This document shows positions 30,934-39,754 of a stretch of 64,000 nucleotides of DNA, one piece after another (position 1 is the first letter of the stretch; every line of letters starts with the position of its first letter). Under the pieces are notes generated by a model. That model worked only from the letters and a program-made list of their open reading frames with translations, had not been told where the DNA came from and searched no databases. This DNA comes from Lawsonibacter hominis. GTDB lineage: Bacteria > Bacillota > Clostridia > Oscillospirales > Oscillospiraceae. The translations under genes and the position numbers were made by a program. The stretch lies in contig NZ_JACOPP010000008.1 of assembly GCF_014287895.1 (NCBI RefSeq), forward strand, positions 61,515 to 125,514, in the 5' to 3' direction.

Positions 30934-31848
30934 ATGGGACAGAAAGTCAATCCCCACGGCCTGCGCGTGGGTGTCATTAAGGATTGGGACTCCCGCTGGT
31001 ACGCCCGCAACGAGAAGGTGGGCGACCTGCTGGTGGAGGACAAGAAGATCCGGGATTACCTGAAGAAGACCCTGTATTCCGCCGGGATCCCCAAGATCGA
31101 GATCGAGCGCGACAACGCCAAGGTGCGCATCTACCTGCACTGCGCCCGTCCCGGCGTGGTCATCGGCAAGGGCGGCGAGGCCATCGAGGCCCTGCGTCTG
31201 AAGCTGGAGAAGATGCTGGGCAAGAGCGTCGCCCTCAACATTGTTGAGGTCAAGAGCCCCGACATGAACGCCCAGCTGGTGGCCGAGAACATCGCCCAGC
31301 AGCTGGAGAAGCGCATCGGGTTCCGCCGTGCCATGAAGAACGCCATGGGCCGGGCCATGCGCATGGGCGCGCTGGGCATCAAGACCCAGGTCTCCGGCCG
31401 CCTCGGCGGCGCTGAGATCGCCCGCACCGAGCATTATCACGACGGCACGATTCCCCTGCAGACCCTGCGTGCCGACATCGACTACGGCTTCGCGGAGGCC
31501 GCTACCACCTACGGCCGTATCGGCGTGAAGGTGTGGATCTACAAGGGCGAGATCCTGTCTCAGGCCCTGCGCACCACCCCCCGTACCCTGGACACCAAGA
31601 ACTTCAAGGAGCGCTCCGACCGGCCCCGCCGCCGCGACGACCGCCGTCCGGGCGGCGACCGCAACCGTCAGGGTGGCTTCAACAACCGTCAGGGCGGCTT
31701 CGGCGGCCGTCCCGCCGGCCAGGGCGGTTTCAATAACAACCGTCAGGGCGGCTTCAATAACAACCGTCCCCAGGGCGGCTTCAATCGTCCCCAGGGCGGC
31801 GCACGTCCCGCCGCGCCTGCCGCTCCCAAGGAAGGAGGCTCCAACTAA
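30934..31848 (+). CDS. rpsC: 30S ribosomal protein S3 with an RGG/FNN-rich tail
   Basis: The 304-residue product has a normal S3 core of about 226 residues (MGQKVNPHGLRVG, KH-domain loop VVIGKGGEAIEAL, and SGRLGGAEIARTE). A tail of about 78 residues then begins in RSDRPRRRDDRRPGGD and continues as repeats of RQGGFNN, GGRP and RPQGGF, ending in an Ala/Pro segment. The tail is basic, low in complexity and very like eukaryotic RGG/prion-like RNA-binding regions. S3 of E. coli is 233 residues. Its TAA overlaps the rplP start. The tail might bind mRNA at the entry channel or promote condensation; this is speculation. Confidence 0.97.
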   Translation: MGQKVNPHGLRVGVIKDWDSRWYARNEKVGDLLVEDKKIRDYLKKTLYSAGIPKIEIERDNAKVRIYLHCARPGVVIGKGGEAIEALRLKLEKMLGKSVALNIVEVKSPDMNAQLVAENIAQQLEKRIGFRRAMKNAMGRAMRMGALGIKTQVSGRLGGAEIARTEHYHDGTIPLQTLRADIDYGFAEAATTYGRIGVKVWIYKGEILSQALRTTPRTLDTKNFKERSDRPRRRDDRRPGGDRNRQGGFNNRQGGFGGRPAGQGGFNNNRQGGFNNNRPQGGFNRPQGGARPAAPAAPKEGGSN

Positions 31849-32285
31849 TGCTGCTGCCGAAGAGAGTGAAATACCGCCGCGTCCACCGCGGCCGCCTGAA
31901 GGGCAAGGCCCTGAAGGGCAACACCGTCACCTATGGTGAGTGGGGCCTGCAGGCCACCGAGCCCGCCTGGATCACCAGCAATCAGATCGAGGCCGCCCGT
32001 ATCGCCATGACCCGCTACACCAAGCGCGGCGGTAAGGTCTGGATCAAGATCTTCCCCGACAAGCCCATCACCGAGAAGCCTGCCGAGACCCGCATGGGCT
32101 CCGGTAAGGGCTCCCCCGAGTACTGGGTGGCCGTGGTCAAGCCCGGCCGCGTGATGTTCGAGATTGCGGGCGTCTCCGAAGAGGTCGCCCGTGAGGCCCT
32201 GCGTCTGGCCTCTCACAAGCTGCCCATCAAGAGCAAGATCGTGAAGAAGGAAGACGCCGCTGAGACCGAGAATGGTGGTGAATGA
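31848..32285 (+). CDS. rplP: 50S ribosomal protein L16
   Basis: This 145-residue protein has the starting segment MLLPKRVKYRRVHRGR and TRYTKRGGKVWIKIFPDKP with RMGSGKGSPEYWVAVVKPG, which are diagnostic. The stop overlaps the L29 start by ATGA. Confidence 0.98.
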   Translation: MLLPKRVKYRRVHRGRLKGKALKGNTVTYGEWGLQATEPAWITSNQIEAARIAMTRYTKRGGKVWIKIFPDKPITEKPAETRMGSGKGSPEYWVAVVKPGRVMFEIAGVSEEVAREALRLASHKLPIKSKIVKKEDAAETENGGE

Positions 32286-32485
32286 AGATGAAGGCTACTG
32301 AAATCCGTAAGATGAGCGCCGCGGAGCTTGAGAGCAAGCTGGGCGATTTGAAGAAGGATCTCTTCCAGCTCCGTCTTCAGCACGCCACCAATCAGCTGGA
32401 CAATCCCATCAAGATCGCCGAGGTCAAGCGGGACATCGCCCGCGTGAAGACCATCATCCGTGAGCAGCAGCTCGCAGGCCGATAA
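32282..32485 (+). CDS. rpmC: 50S ribosomal protein L29
   Basis: This 67-residue helical protein is recognised from MSAAELESKLGDLKKDLFQL and AEVKRDIARVKTIIRE. The start may be the ATG at 32282, overlapping rplP, or the second ATG at 32288; both are in frame. Confidence 0.95.
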   Translation: MKMKATEIRKMSAAELESKLGDLKKDLFQLRLQHATNQLDNPIKIAEVKRDIARVKTIIREQQLAGR

Positions 32486-32499
32486 GGAGGGAACGAACA

Positions 32500-32760
32500 A
32501 TGGAAAACAGAACCTCTTCCCGGAAAACCAGAGTCGGCCTGGTGGTCTCCGACAAGATGGATAAGACCGTGGTGGTTGCCATTGCCGACCGTGTGGCCCA
32601 CCCCCTGTACAAGAAGATCGTCAAGAGCACCTATAAGCTCAAAGCGCATGACGAGAACAACGAGTGTGGTGTCGGCGACCGCGTGCGGGTCATGGAGACC
32701 CGGCCCCTGTCCAAGGACAAGCGGTGGCGCGTCGTCGAGATCATCGAGAAGGCGAAGTAA
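32500..32760 (+). CDS. rpsQ: 30S ribosomal protein S17
   Basis: This 86-residue OB-fold protein has RKTRVGLVVSDKMDKTVVVA and GDRVRVMETRPLSKDKRWRV, the usual S17 landmarks. It is followed 12 bp later by rplN. Confidence 0.97.
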   Translation: MENRTSSRKTRVGLVVSDKMDKTVVVAIADRVAHPLYKKIVKSTYKLKAHDENNECGVGDRVRVMETRPLSKDKRWRVVEIIEKAK

Positions 32761-32772
32761 GGAGGTGCGGTC

Positions 32773-33141
32773 ATGATTCAGCAGGAAACTTATTTGAAGG
32801 TGGCCGACAACACCGGCGCCAAAGAGATCAAGACCATCCGCGTGCTGGGCGGCTCCAGCCGCAAGTTCGGCAACATCGGCGATGTGGTCGTCGCCTCCGT
32901 GCGCAAGGCGCAGCCCGGCGGCACCGTAAAGAAGGGCGAGGTGGTCAAGGCCGTCATCGTCCGGTCCGCCAAGGGCATCCGCCGTGCCGACGGCAGCTAC
33001 GTCCGCTTTGACGACAACGCCGCCGTCCTCATCAAGGACGACAAGAATCCCCGCGGCACCCGTATCTTTGGGCCAGTGGCCCGCGAGCTGCGCGACAAGG
33101 ATTACATGAAGATCCTGTCCTTGGCTCCCGAAGTGCTGTAA
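32773..33141 (+). CDS. rplN: 50S ribosomal protein L14
   Basis: This 122-residue protein starts MIQQETYLKVADNTGAKEI, with KGEVVKAVIVR and GTRIFGPVARELR, all diagnostic. It has standard length and position. Confidence 0.98.
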   Translation: MIQQETYLKVADNTGAKEIKTIRVLGGSSRKFGNIGDVVVASVRKAQPGGTVKKGEVVKAVIVRSAKGIRRADGSYVRFDDNAAVLIKDDKNPRGTRIFGPVARELRDKDYMKILSLAPEVL

Positions 33142-33157
33142 GGGGGTAGGAGAAGAC

Positions 33158-33475
33158 ATGAAGAAGATGAGCATTCGTAAGGACGACACCGTCATCGTCC
33201 TGTCCGGCAAGGACAAGGGCAAGCAGGGCAAGGTTCTGGAAGTGATGCCCAAGGACGGCAAGGTCGTCGTTGAGAAGATCAATGTGGTCTCCCGCCACAC
33301 CAAGCCCCGCAAGCAGGGCGAGCAGGGCGGCATCATCAAGAAGGAAGCCCCCATCTACACCTGCAAGGTGCAGCGCGTCTGCCCCAAGTGCAGCAAGCCC
33401 ACCCGTCCCGCCCACAAGGTGCTGGCCGACGGCAAGAAGGTCCGCATCTGCAAAAAGTGCGGCGCTGAAATCTGA
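33158..33475 (+). CDS. rplX: 50S ribosomal protein L24
   Basis: This 105-residue KOW protein shows KKMSIRKDDTVIVLSGKDKG at the start. A CPKCSKPTRP and ICKKCG pair towards the C terminus forms a zinc-ribbon-like four-cysteine site seen in many Gram-positive L24 proteins. Confidence 0.97.
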   Translation: MKKMSIRKDDTVIVLSGKDKGKQGKVLEVMPKDGKVVVEKINVVSRHTKPRKQGEQGGIIKKEAPIYTCKVQRVCPKCSKPTRPAHKVLADGKKVRICKKCGAEI

Positions 33476-33496
33476 TAGAGAGGAGGAACGATAACA

Positions 33497-34051
33497 ATGG
33501 CTGATAAGAAAATGCCCAACCTGAAGGCGAAGTACCAGGCCGAGGTCGCTCCTGCTCTGATGCAGAAGTTCGGCTACAAAAGTTCCATGGAGATCCCCCG
33601 CATCGAAAAGATCGTGGTCAACTGCGGCTGCGGCGAAGCCCGGGACAACGCCAAGGTCCTGGAGGCCGTCGTGGGCGACCTGACCAAGATCACCGGCCAG
33701 AAGGCCATCATCACCAAGGCCAAGAAGTCCGTGGCCAACTTCAAGCTGCGCGAGGGCATGCCCATCGGCGCGAAGGTCACGCTGCGCGCTGACCGCATGT
33801 GGGAGTTTTTGGACCGGCTGTTCAACGTGGCCCTGCCCCGTGTGCGCGATTTCCGCGGCATCAACCCCAATGCCTTTGACGGCCGCGGCAACTACGCCCT
33901 GGGCATCAGGGAGCAGCTGATCTTCCCGGAGATCGAGTACGACAAGATCGACAAGATCCGCGGGCTGGACGTGGTCATCTGCACCACCGCTAAGACCGAC
34001 GAAGAGGCCAAGGAGCTGCTGAATTTGATCGGCGCTCCCTTCGCCCGCTAA
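33497..34051 (+). CDS. rplE: 50S ribosomal protein L5
   Basis: This 184-residue 5S rRNA-binding protein has IPRIEKIVVNCGCGEARDNA and LPRVRDFRGINPNAFDGRGN, which are family hallmarks. The start has a GAGGAGG site. Confidence 0.97.
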   Translation: MADKKMPNLKAKYQAEVAPALMQKFGYKSSMEIPRIEKIVVNCGCGEARDNAKVLEAVVGDLTKITGQKAIITKAKKSVANFKLREGMPIGAKVTLRADRMWEFLDRLFNVALPRVRDFRGINPNAFDGRGNYALGIREQLIFPEIEYDKIDKIRGLDVVICTTAKTDEEAKELLNLIGAPFAR

Positions 34052-34065
34052 AGGAGGAGAACAAA

Positions 34066-34251
34066 ATGGCGAAAAAATCTATGATCCTCAAGCAGCAGGC
34101 GGAGCCCAAGTTCTCCACCCGCCGCTACAATCGCTGCAAGATCTGCGGCCGTCCCCACGCCTATCTGCGGGATTACGGCATCTGCCGTATCTGCTTCCGC
34201 GAGCTGGCGTATAAAGGGCAGATCCCTGGGGTGAAAAAGGCGAGCTGGTAA
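34066..34251 (+). CDS. rpsN: 30S ribosomal protein S14, zinc-binding type
   Basis: This 61-residue type Z S14 has the four zinc ligands in CKICGRPHAYLRDYG and ICRICFRELAYKG. That form depends on zinc; a zinc-free version may exist elsewhere in the genome. Confidence 0.97.
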   Translation: MAKKSMILKQQAEPKFSTRRYNRCKICGRPHAYLRDYGICRICFRELAYKGQIPGVKKASW

Positions 34252-34500
34252 GCACCAGCCCGCCTCCCCGAGGTTTTGAAAGAGTCTCCATTCCCCTTGG
34301 CGAAGCCGCCGGCCGCTGCGCAGCGGGTTCGGCAAGGAGAGAAGGAGCAGGGATGCAACGGATGTCCGGCTCTTACCGGGCGGAAGGAAGCGGACCTTGC
34401 TCCGACGATGCCGGCGGACAACAGGTCGGAGTTACCTAGCTCCGATACCTTGCCGCTGATACGGGCATAAGCCCGTAACTCTAATAAGGAGGGAAACATC
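34252..34500 (+). repeat. Non-coding gap with hairpins between rpsN and rpsH
   Basis: No credible gene is present in 249 bp where rpsN and rpsH usually abut. CCTTGGC (34297 on) with GGCAAGG, GTCGGAG-type repeats around 34399-34444, and ACGGGCATAAGCCCGT near 34458-34473 can fold. The last hairpin is followed by AACTCTAATAAGGAGG, the rpsH ribosome site. It is probably an inserted element that is transcribed through. Confidence 0.5.
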
Positions 34501-34899
34501 ATGCATATCACCGATCCCATTGCGGATATGCTCACCCGCATCCGCAACGCGAACAACGCCAAGCATGACACCGTGGACGTCCCCGCGTCCAACATGAAGA
34601 AGTCCATCGCGCAGATCCTGCTGGATGAAGGCTATATCAAGAACTTCCAGCTGATCGACGACGGCACTCAGGGCGTGATCCGCATCACCCTGAAGTACAA
34701 CCCCGGCAAGGAAAAGGTCATCACCGGCCTGCGCCGCGTGTCCAAGCCCGGCCTGCGCGTCTATGCGGGCGCCGATGAGCTGCCCCGCGTCCTGCGCGGC
34801 CTGGGTATCGCTATCGTGTCCACGTCCAAGGGCGTCATGACCGACAAGGCCGCTCGCGCCAACCACGTCGGCGGCGAGGTCCTTGCGTTTGTCTGGTAA
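34501..34899 (+). CDS. rpsH: 30S ribosomal protein S8
   Basis: This 132-residue protein starts MHITDPIADMLTRIRNAN. The C-terminal GIAIVSTSKGVMTDKAAR is the conserved rRNA-binding segment. In E. coli S8 is the repressor of the spc operon; that role is not shown here. Confidence 0.98.
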   Translation: MHITDPIADMLTRIRNANNAKHDTVDVPASNMKKSIAQILLDEGYIKNFQLIDDGTQGVIRITLKYNPGKEKVITGLRRVSKPGLRVYAGADELPRVLRGLGIAIVSTSKGVMTDKAARANHVGGEVLAFVW

Positions 34900-34915
34900 G
34901 GAGGGAGAGTAGAAT

Positions 34916-35464
34916 ATGTCTCGTATCGGAAGAATGCCGATCTCCATCCCCGCCGGTGTGGACGTGAAGATCGAAGAGGGCAACCTGGTCACCGTGAAGG
35001 GGCCAAAGGGTACCCTGACCCAGCAGCTCTGCCCGGCCATGACCATCAAGCAGGAGGGCGCGGAGCTCCATGTCACCCGTCCCAACGACGCGAAGGAGAA
35101 CCGCAGCCTGCACGGCCTGACCCGCAGCCTGCTGCACAACATGGTGGTGGGCGTCACCGAGGGCTTCAAGAAGGAGCTGGACGTGAACGGCGTCGGCTAT
35201 CGTGTGGCCAAGGAGGGCAGCAAGCTGGTCATGAACCTGGGCTTCTCCCATCAGGTGTTCATGGAGGAGGCCGACGGCATCACCATCGAAGTGCCCAGCG
35301 CCAACAAGATCGTCATCAGCGGCCTCGACAAGCAGAAGGTCGGCCAGTTCGCCGCTGAAGTGAGAGAGAAACGTCCGCCCGAGCCTTACAAGGGCAAGGG
35401 GATCAAATACACTGACGAGGTCATCCGCCGCAAGGAAGGCAAGACCGGCGTCAAGAAGAAGTAA
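34916..35464 (+). CDS. rplF: 50S ribosomal protein L6
   Basis: This 182-residue protein has two related domains. MSRIGRMPISIPAGVDVKI and the C-terminal RPPEPYKGKGIKYTDEVIRR are diagnostic. Confidence 0.98.
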   Translation: MSRIGRMPISIPAGVDVKIEEGNLVTVKGPKGTLTQQLCPAMTIKQEGAELHVTRPNDAKENRSLHGLTRSLLHNMVVGVTEGFKKELDVNGVGYRVAKEGSKLVMNLGFSHQVFMEEADGITIEVPSANKIVISGLDKQKVGQFAAEVREKRPPEPYKGKGIKYTDEVIRRKEGKTGVKKK

Positions 35465-35478
35465 GGAGGTGTGCCACT

Positions 35479-35838
35479 ATGATTAAGAGACCCGATACCA
35501 ACGCACAGCGTCTGCACCGTCACAAGAGAGTCCGCGGGAAGATCTCCGGCACGCCCGAGAGACCCCGTCTGAACGTGTTCCGCAGCAACACCAACATCTA
35601 TGCCCAGATCATCGACGATGTGACCGGCAAGACGCTGGCGTCTGCTTCCTCCCTGGAGAAGGGCTTCGAGGGCAAGGGCTCCGACTGCGAGGCCGCCAAG
35701 AAGGTGGGCCAGGCGGTCGCCGAGCGCGCTAAGGCCGCCGGCATCGAGACCGTCGTGTTCGACCGCGGCGGCTACGTGTACCACGGCCGCGTACAGGCCC
35801 TGGCCGAGGGCGCCCGTGAGGGCGGCCTGCAGTTCTAA
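35479..35838 (+). CDS. rplR: 50S ribosomal protein L18
   Basis: This 119-residue 5S rRNA-binding protein has RHKRVRGKISGTPERPRLNV and FDRGGYVYHGRVQALAEGAR as landmarks. GGAGG precedes the ATG. Confidence 0.97.
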   Translation: MIKRPDTNAQRLHRHKRVRGKISGTPERPRLNVFRSNTNIYAQIIDDVTGKTLASASSLEKGFEGKGSDCEAAKKVGQAVAERAKAAGIETVVFDRGGYVYHGRVQALAEGAREGGLQF

Positions 35839-35856
35839 GGGAGGAGGAAAAGAGAA

Positions 35857-36357
35857 ATGGCTCGATTTGAAAGAGAACCCAGCGAGTTCACCGAGAAGCT
35901 CGTCTCTCTGAACCGCGTTTCCAAGACCGTCAAGGGCGGCCGCGTGATGAAGTTCGCCGCTCTGATGGTGGTGGGCGACGAGAAGGGCCGCGTGGGCTTC
36001 GGCACCGGCAAGGCCGCCGAGGTGCCCGAGGCCATCCGCAAGGGCATCGAGGACGCCAAGAAGAACATGTGCACCATTACCCGTTCCGGCACCACCATCC
36101 CCCACGAGGTCATCGGTGAGTTCGGCGCCGGCCGCGTGCTGCTCAAGCCCGCCGCCCCCGGTACCGGCATCATCGCCGGCGGCCCGGTGCGCGCCGTCAT
36201 GGAGGCCGCCGGCATCCGTGATATCCGCGCCAAGTGCCTGCGCTCCAACAATCCGCAGAACGTGGTCTCCGCCACCTTCGAGGGACTCAAGTCCCTGCGT
36301 GGCCCCGAGGAGATCGCCCGTACCCGCGGCAAGAGCGTGGAAGAGATCACAGGTTAA
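35857..36357 (+). CDS. rpsE: 30S ribosomal protein S5
   Basis: This 166-residue protein has LVSLNRVSKTVKGGRVMKFA, GRVGFGTGKAAEVPEAIRKG and a C-terminal GTGIIAGGPVRAVMEAAGI. The N-terminal loop is the spectinomycin-site region of the family. Confidence 0.98.
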   Translation: MARFEREPSEFTEKLVSLNRVSKTVKGGRVMKFAALMVVGDEKGRVGFGTGKAAEVPEAIRKGIEDAKKNMCTITRSGTTIPHEVIGEFGAGRVLLKPAAPGTGIIAGGPVRAVMEAAGIRDIRAKCLRSNNPQNVVSATFEGLKSLRGPEEIARTRGKSVEEITG

Positions 36358-36371
36358 GGAGGGCCGTCAAA

Positions 36372-36554
36372 ATGGCTAATTTGAACATCAAGCTGGTCAA
36401 GAGCCTGAACGGCCGCATCGCCAAGCATAAGGCGACCGCCGAGGCCCTGGGGCTGCGCAAGATCGGCGACACCACCGTCCAGCCCGACAACGAGGCGACC
36501 CGCGGCAAGATCAGCCACATCGGCTATCTGCTCCAGGTCACCGAGGAAAAGTGA
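36372..36554 (+). CDS. rpmD: 50S ribosomal protein L30
   Basis: This 60-residue protein begins MANLNIKLVKSLNGR. LGLRKIGDTTVQPDN is the family core. An AAGGAGGG site lies before the ATG at 36372. Confidence 0.96.
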   Translation: MANLNIKLVKSLNGRIAKHKATAEALGLRKIGDTTVQPDNEATRGKISHIGYLLQVTEEK

Positions 36555-36567
36555 GGAGGTGCGCGAA

Positions 36568-37008
36568 ATGAATCTGCATGAACTTTCCCCCGCGCCCGGT
36601 TCCAACCCCAAGGCCTACCGCAAGGGCCGGGGCCACGGTTCCGGAAACGGCAAAACGGCCGGCCGCGGACACAAGGGCCAGTGGGCCCGTTCCGGCGGCG
36701 GCGTCCGCACCGGGTTTGAGGGCGGCCAGATGCCTCTGGTCCGCCGCATCCCGAAGCGCGGCTTCAACAATATCTTTGCAAAGCCTCTGGAGGCAATCAA
36801 CGTCTCCGCCCTCGAGAAGTTCGAGGACGGCGCTACGGTCAACGTCTGCGACCTGCTGGAAAAGGGAATCCTCTCCAAGTGCGAGTACGGCTACAAGGTG
36901 CTGGGCAACGGCAACCTGACCAAGAAGCTGACGGTCCGTGCCTCCGCGTTCTCCGCCTCCGCCAAGGAGAAGATTGTTGCGGCAGGTGGAAAGTACGAGG
37001 TGGTCTAA
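36568..37008 (+). CDS. rplO: 50S ribosomal protein L15
   Basis: This 146-residue protein has NLHELSPAPGSNPKAYRKGR, SGNGKTAGRGHKGQWAR and FEGGQMPLVRRIPKRGF. The ATG at 36568 follows GAGGAGG; an upstream in-frame ATG at 36559 would overlap that site. Confidence 0.97.
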   Translation: MNLHELSPAPGSNPKAYRKGRGHGSGNGKTAGRGHKGQWARSGGGVRTGFEGGQMPLVRRIPKRGFNNIFAKPLEAINVSALEKFEDGATVNVCDLLEKGILSKCEYGYKVLGNGNLTKKLTVRASAFSASAKEKIVAAGGKYEVV

Positions 37009-38340
37009 GTGATCGAGACCATCCGCAACGCATGGAAGATCCCTGAGTTGCGCAAGAAGATCCTGTTCACCGTCTTCGCGCTGCTCATCTTCCGGCTGGG
37101 CTCCGTGGTGCCCGTGCCGTTTATCAACAGCGACCTGCTGGGCTCCACCCTGAATAGTATGGGCGGTATCTTCGCGCTGCTGGGCGCCATGAACGGCACC
37201 GCTTTCTCCATGGCGGCCGTCTTCGCCCTGGGCGTGCAGCCCTATATCAACAGCTCCATCATCATCCAGCTGCTCACCGTCGCCATCCCTGCTCTGGAGC
37301 GTCTCCAGAAGGACGGCGGCGAGGAGGGCCGGAAGAAGATCGCGGCCATCACCCGCTATACCACCGTGGCCATCGCGCTGATCCAGGGCTTCGGCTACTA
37401 CACCCTCATCCGCACCACCAACTCCGGTGCTCTGCTGGATACCGGGTCCATCCCCGGCGTTTGGGCCGCCATCGTCATCGTGCTCTGCTTCACCGCAGGT
37501 TCCGCCTTTGTCATGTGGCTGGGCGAGCAGATCACCGAGTTCGGCATCGGCAACGGCATCTCCATCATCCTGTTCGCCGGTATCCTCTCCCGGGTGCCCA
37601 GCATGATCCTCACCCTGTACACCGGAATCAGCAACAATATCAATGGTGTCACTGGGGATAACGTGTTCAACCTGCCCTGGTGGGGCGCCATCCTGATCGT
37701 CATCGGCATGCTGGCCATTGTGGTGCTCATCGTGTTCATCACCAACGCCGAGCGCCGCATCCCCGTCCAGTACGCCAAGCGTGTGGTGGGCCGGAAGATG
37801 TACGGCGGTCAGTCCAGCCACATCCCCATGAAGGTGAACATGTCCGGCGTCATGCCCATCATCTTTGCCCAGGCCATCGCCTCCCTGCCGGCCACCATCG
37901 GCGCGTTCGTGCCGTCGGCCCAGGTGGAGGGCTCCGGCTGGAACACCTTCCTGAAGATCTTTGATACCGGCAGCATCTTCTATATCGTGGTGTACTTCCT
38001 GCTGATTCTGGGCTTCAGCTACTTCTACGCGACCATGCAGTTCAATCCCGTGGAGGTGGCCAATAATCTGAAGAAGAACGGCGGCTTCATCCCCGGCTTC
38101 CGTCCCGGCAAGCCTACCGCCGACTTCATCCACAAGGTGCTCAATAAGATCACCCTGTTCGGCGCCATCTATCTGGCCATCATCGCCATCGCGCCCATCA
38201 TCACCGGCAATATCATCGGCGTCAGCAGCCTGGCCATCGGCGGCACCTCCATCATCATCGTGGTGGGCGTCGCGCTGGAGACCACCAAGGCCATGGAGGC
38301 CCAGATGCTCATGCGGCACTACAAGGGTTTCCTGGAGTAA
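37009..38340 (+). CDS. secY: Protein translocase subunit SecY
   Basis: This 443-residue membrane protein with ten hydrophobic segments forms the Sec channel. It starts with GTG directly after the rplO stop. Landmarks are LGVQPYINSSIIIQLLTVAIP, shortened here to GVQPYINSSIIIQLL, then ITEFGIGNGISIILFAGIL, and QSSHIPMKVNMSGVMPIIFA. The C-terminal LMRHYKGFLE is the usual SecA-contact tail. Confidence 0.97.
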   Translation: MIETIRNAWKIPELRKKILFTVFALLIFRLGSVVPVPFINSDLLGSTLNSMGGIFALLGAMNGTAFSMAAVFALGVQPYINSSIIIQLLTVAIPALERLQKDGGEEGRKKIAAITRYTTVAIALIQGFGYYTLIRTTNSGALLDTGSIPGVWAAIVIVLCFTAGSAFVMWLGEQITEFGIGNGISIILFAGILSRVPSMILTLYTGISNNINGVTGDNVFNLPWWGAILIVIGMLAIVVLIVFITNAERRIPVQYAKRVVGRKMYGGQSSHIPMKVNMSGVMPIIFAQAIASLPATIGAFVPSAQVEGSGWNTFLKIFDTGSIFYIVVYFLLILGFSYFYATMQFNPVEVANNLKKNGGFIPGFRPGKPTADFIHKVLNKITLFGAIYLAIIAIAPIITGNIIGVSSLAIGGTSIIIVVGVALETTKAMEAQMLMRHYKGFLE

Positions 38341-38358
38341 TGGAAGAAGGGGAAGGGT

Positions 38359-38991
38359 ATGAAGATCATCCTGTTGGGCGCCCCTGGCGCCGGCAAGGGT
38401 ACCCAGGCTGAGATCATCAGCCGGAAATTGGGCATCCCCACCATCTCGACCGGTAACATCCTGCGTGCCGCCGTGAAGAACGGCACCCCCGTGGGCAGGA
38501 AGGCCAAGGCCTTCATGGATGCGGGCAAGCTGGTTCCTGACGACGTGATCCTGGGCATTGTGGAAGAGCGCCTGGCCCAGAGCGACTGCCAGAACGGCTA
38601 TATCCTGGATGGAGTGCCCCGCACGATCGCTCAGGCCGAATTCCTGGAGAAGGACGGAGTCAAGTTCGACGTCGTGCTCTCCATTGAGATCTCCGACGGG
38701 GAGATCGTCAAGCGTATGGGCGGCCGCCGGGCCTGCCACGACTGCGGCGCCACGTACCACGTGGTCTCCGCGCCGCCCAAGGCGCAGGGCAAGTGCGACA
38801 AATGCGGCGGCGAGCTGCTGCTGCGCGACGACGACAAGCCCGAGACCGTCCAGCACCGCCTGGAGGTCTACCATGCGGAGACCGAACCCCTCAAGGACTT
38901 CTATGCCCAGCGGGGCATCCTCAAGCCGGTGGAGAACCAGCCCACCATTGAGGAGACCAACGTGCTGGTCATGAAGGCGTTGGAAGCGTGA
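38359..38991 (+). CDS. adk: Adenylate kinase with zinc-binding lid
   Basis: This 210-residue enzyme interconverts ATP plus AMP with two ADP. The P-loop is LLGAPGAGKGTQA (residues 4-16). The AMP site is TISTGNILRAAVKNG, with LDGVPRTIAQAEFL. The lid carries CHDCG and CDKCG pairs, forming the structural zinc site of Gram-positive Adk. It follows secY, the normal order. Confidence 0.97.
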   Translation: MKIILLGAPGAGKGTQAEIISRKLGIPTISTGNILRAAVKNGTPVGRKAKAFMDAGKLVPDDVILGIVEERLAQSDCQNGYILDGVPRTIAQAEFLEKDGVKFDVVLSIEISDGEIVKRMGGRRACHDCGATYHVVSAPPKAQGKCDKCGGELLLRDDDKPETVQHRLEVYHAETEPLKDFYAQRGILKPVENQPTIEETNVLVMKALEA

Positions 38992-38999
38992 GGATGGAA

Positions 39000-39752
39000 A
39001 TGATCTCCCTGAAATCCCCGCGCGAGATCGAGCGGATGCGCCGGGCCGGGCGGCTGACCGCCCAGGCCCGGGCCCTGGCCGGCTCCATGGTGCGCCCCGG
39101 CGTATCCACCCTGGAGATCGACGCCGCCGTGCGAAAGTTCATCGAGGGACACGGCGCCAGGCCGTCTTTCCTCAATTACAACGGGTTTCCCGGCTCTGCC
39201 TGCATTTCCGTCAACGACGTGGTCATCCACGGCATCCCGGACCACCGGAAGCTGGAGGAGGGCGACATCGTCAGTGTGGACGTAGGCGCCTGCCTGGACG
39301 GTTTCCATGGCGACTGCGCGGCCACCTTCCCCTGCGGGCAGGTCAGCGATGAGGCCCTGCGTCTCATCCAGGTCACCGAGCAGAGCTTTTGGGAGGGCGT
39401 CCGGCTGGCCCGCTCCGGAAACCGGGTGTTCGACATCTCGCATGCTGTGCAGCAGTATGTAGAGCAAAACGGCTGCTCGGTGGTGCGGGACTTTGTGGGT
39501 CACGGCGTAGGTGCCAAGCTCCATGAACCCCCCGAGGTCCCCAATTTTGGCCCCGCAGGCCACGGCCCCCGGCTCCAGCCGGGGATGACCCTGGCGGTGG
39601 AGCCCATGGTGTGTGCCGGGGACTGGCGGGTCAAGGTGCTCAAGGACGGCTGGACCACGGTCACAGCGGACGGGAGCCTGGCCGCCCACTATGAGAACAC
39701 CATTCTCATCACCGACGGGGAGCCGGAAGTGCTTACCGTCACAGGAGCGTGA
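39000..39752 (+). CDS. map: Methionine aminopeptidase, type I
   Basis: This 250-residue metalloenzyme removes N-terminal Met. Metal ligands appear in VSVDVGACLDGFHGDCAATF, FVGHGVGAKLHEPPEVPNFG and TLAVEPMVC. The start ATG at 39000 is preferred because GAGG lies 6 bp upstream; two earlier in-frame ATGs (38988 and 38994) overlap or abut the adk stop. Confidence 0.95.
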   Translation: MISLKSPREIERMRRAGRLTAQARALAGSMVRPGVSTLEIDAAVRKFIEGHGARPSFLNYNGFPGSACISVNDVVIHGIPDHRKLEEGDIVSVDVGACLDGFHGDCAATFPCGQVSDEALRLIQVTEQSFWEGVRLARSGNRVFDISHAVQQYVEQNGCSVVRDFVGHGVGAKLHEPPEVPNFGPAGHGPRLQPGMTLAVEPMVCAGDWRVKVLKDGWTTVTADGSLAAHYENTILITDGEPEVLTVTGA

Positions 39753-39754
39753 GC

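Noticed and set aside
36538..38874. Very long minus-strand frame opposite rplO, secY and adk
   Set aside because: It is antisense to three conserved genes; its Asp/His-rich product is a codon-bias artefact.
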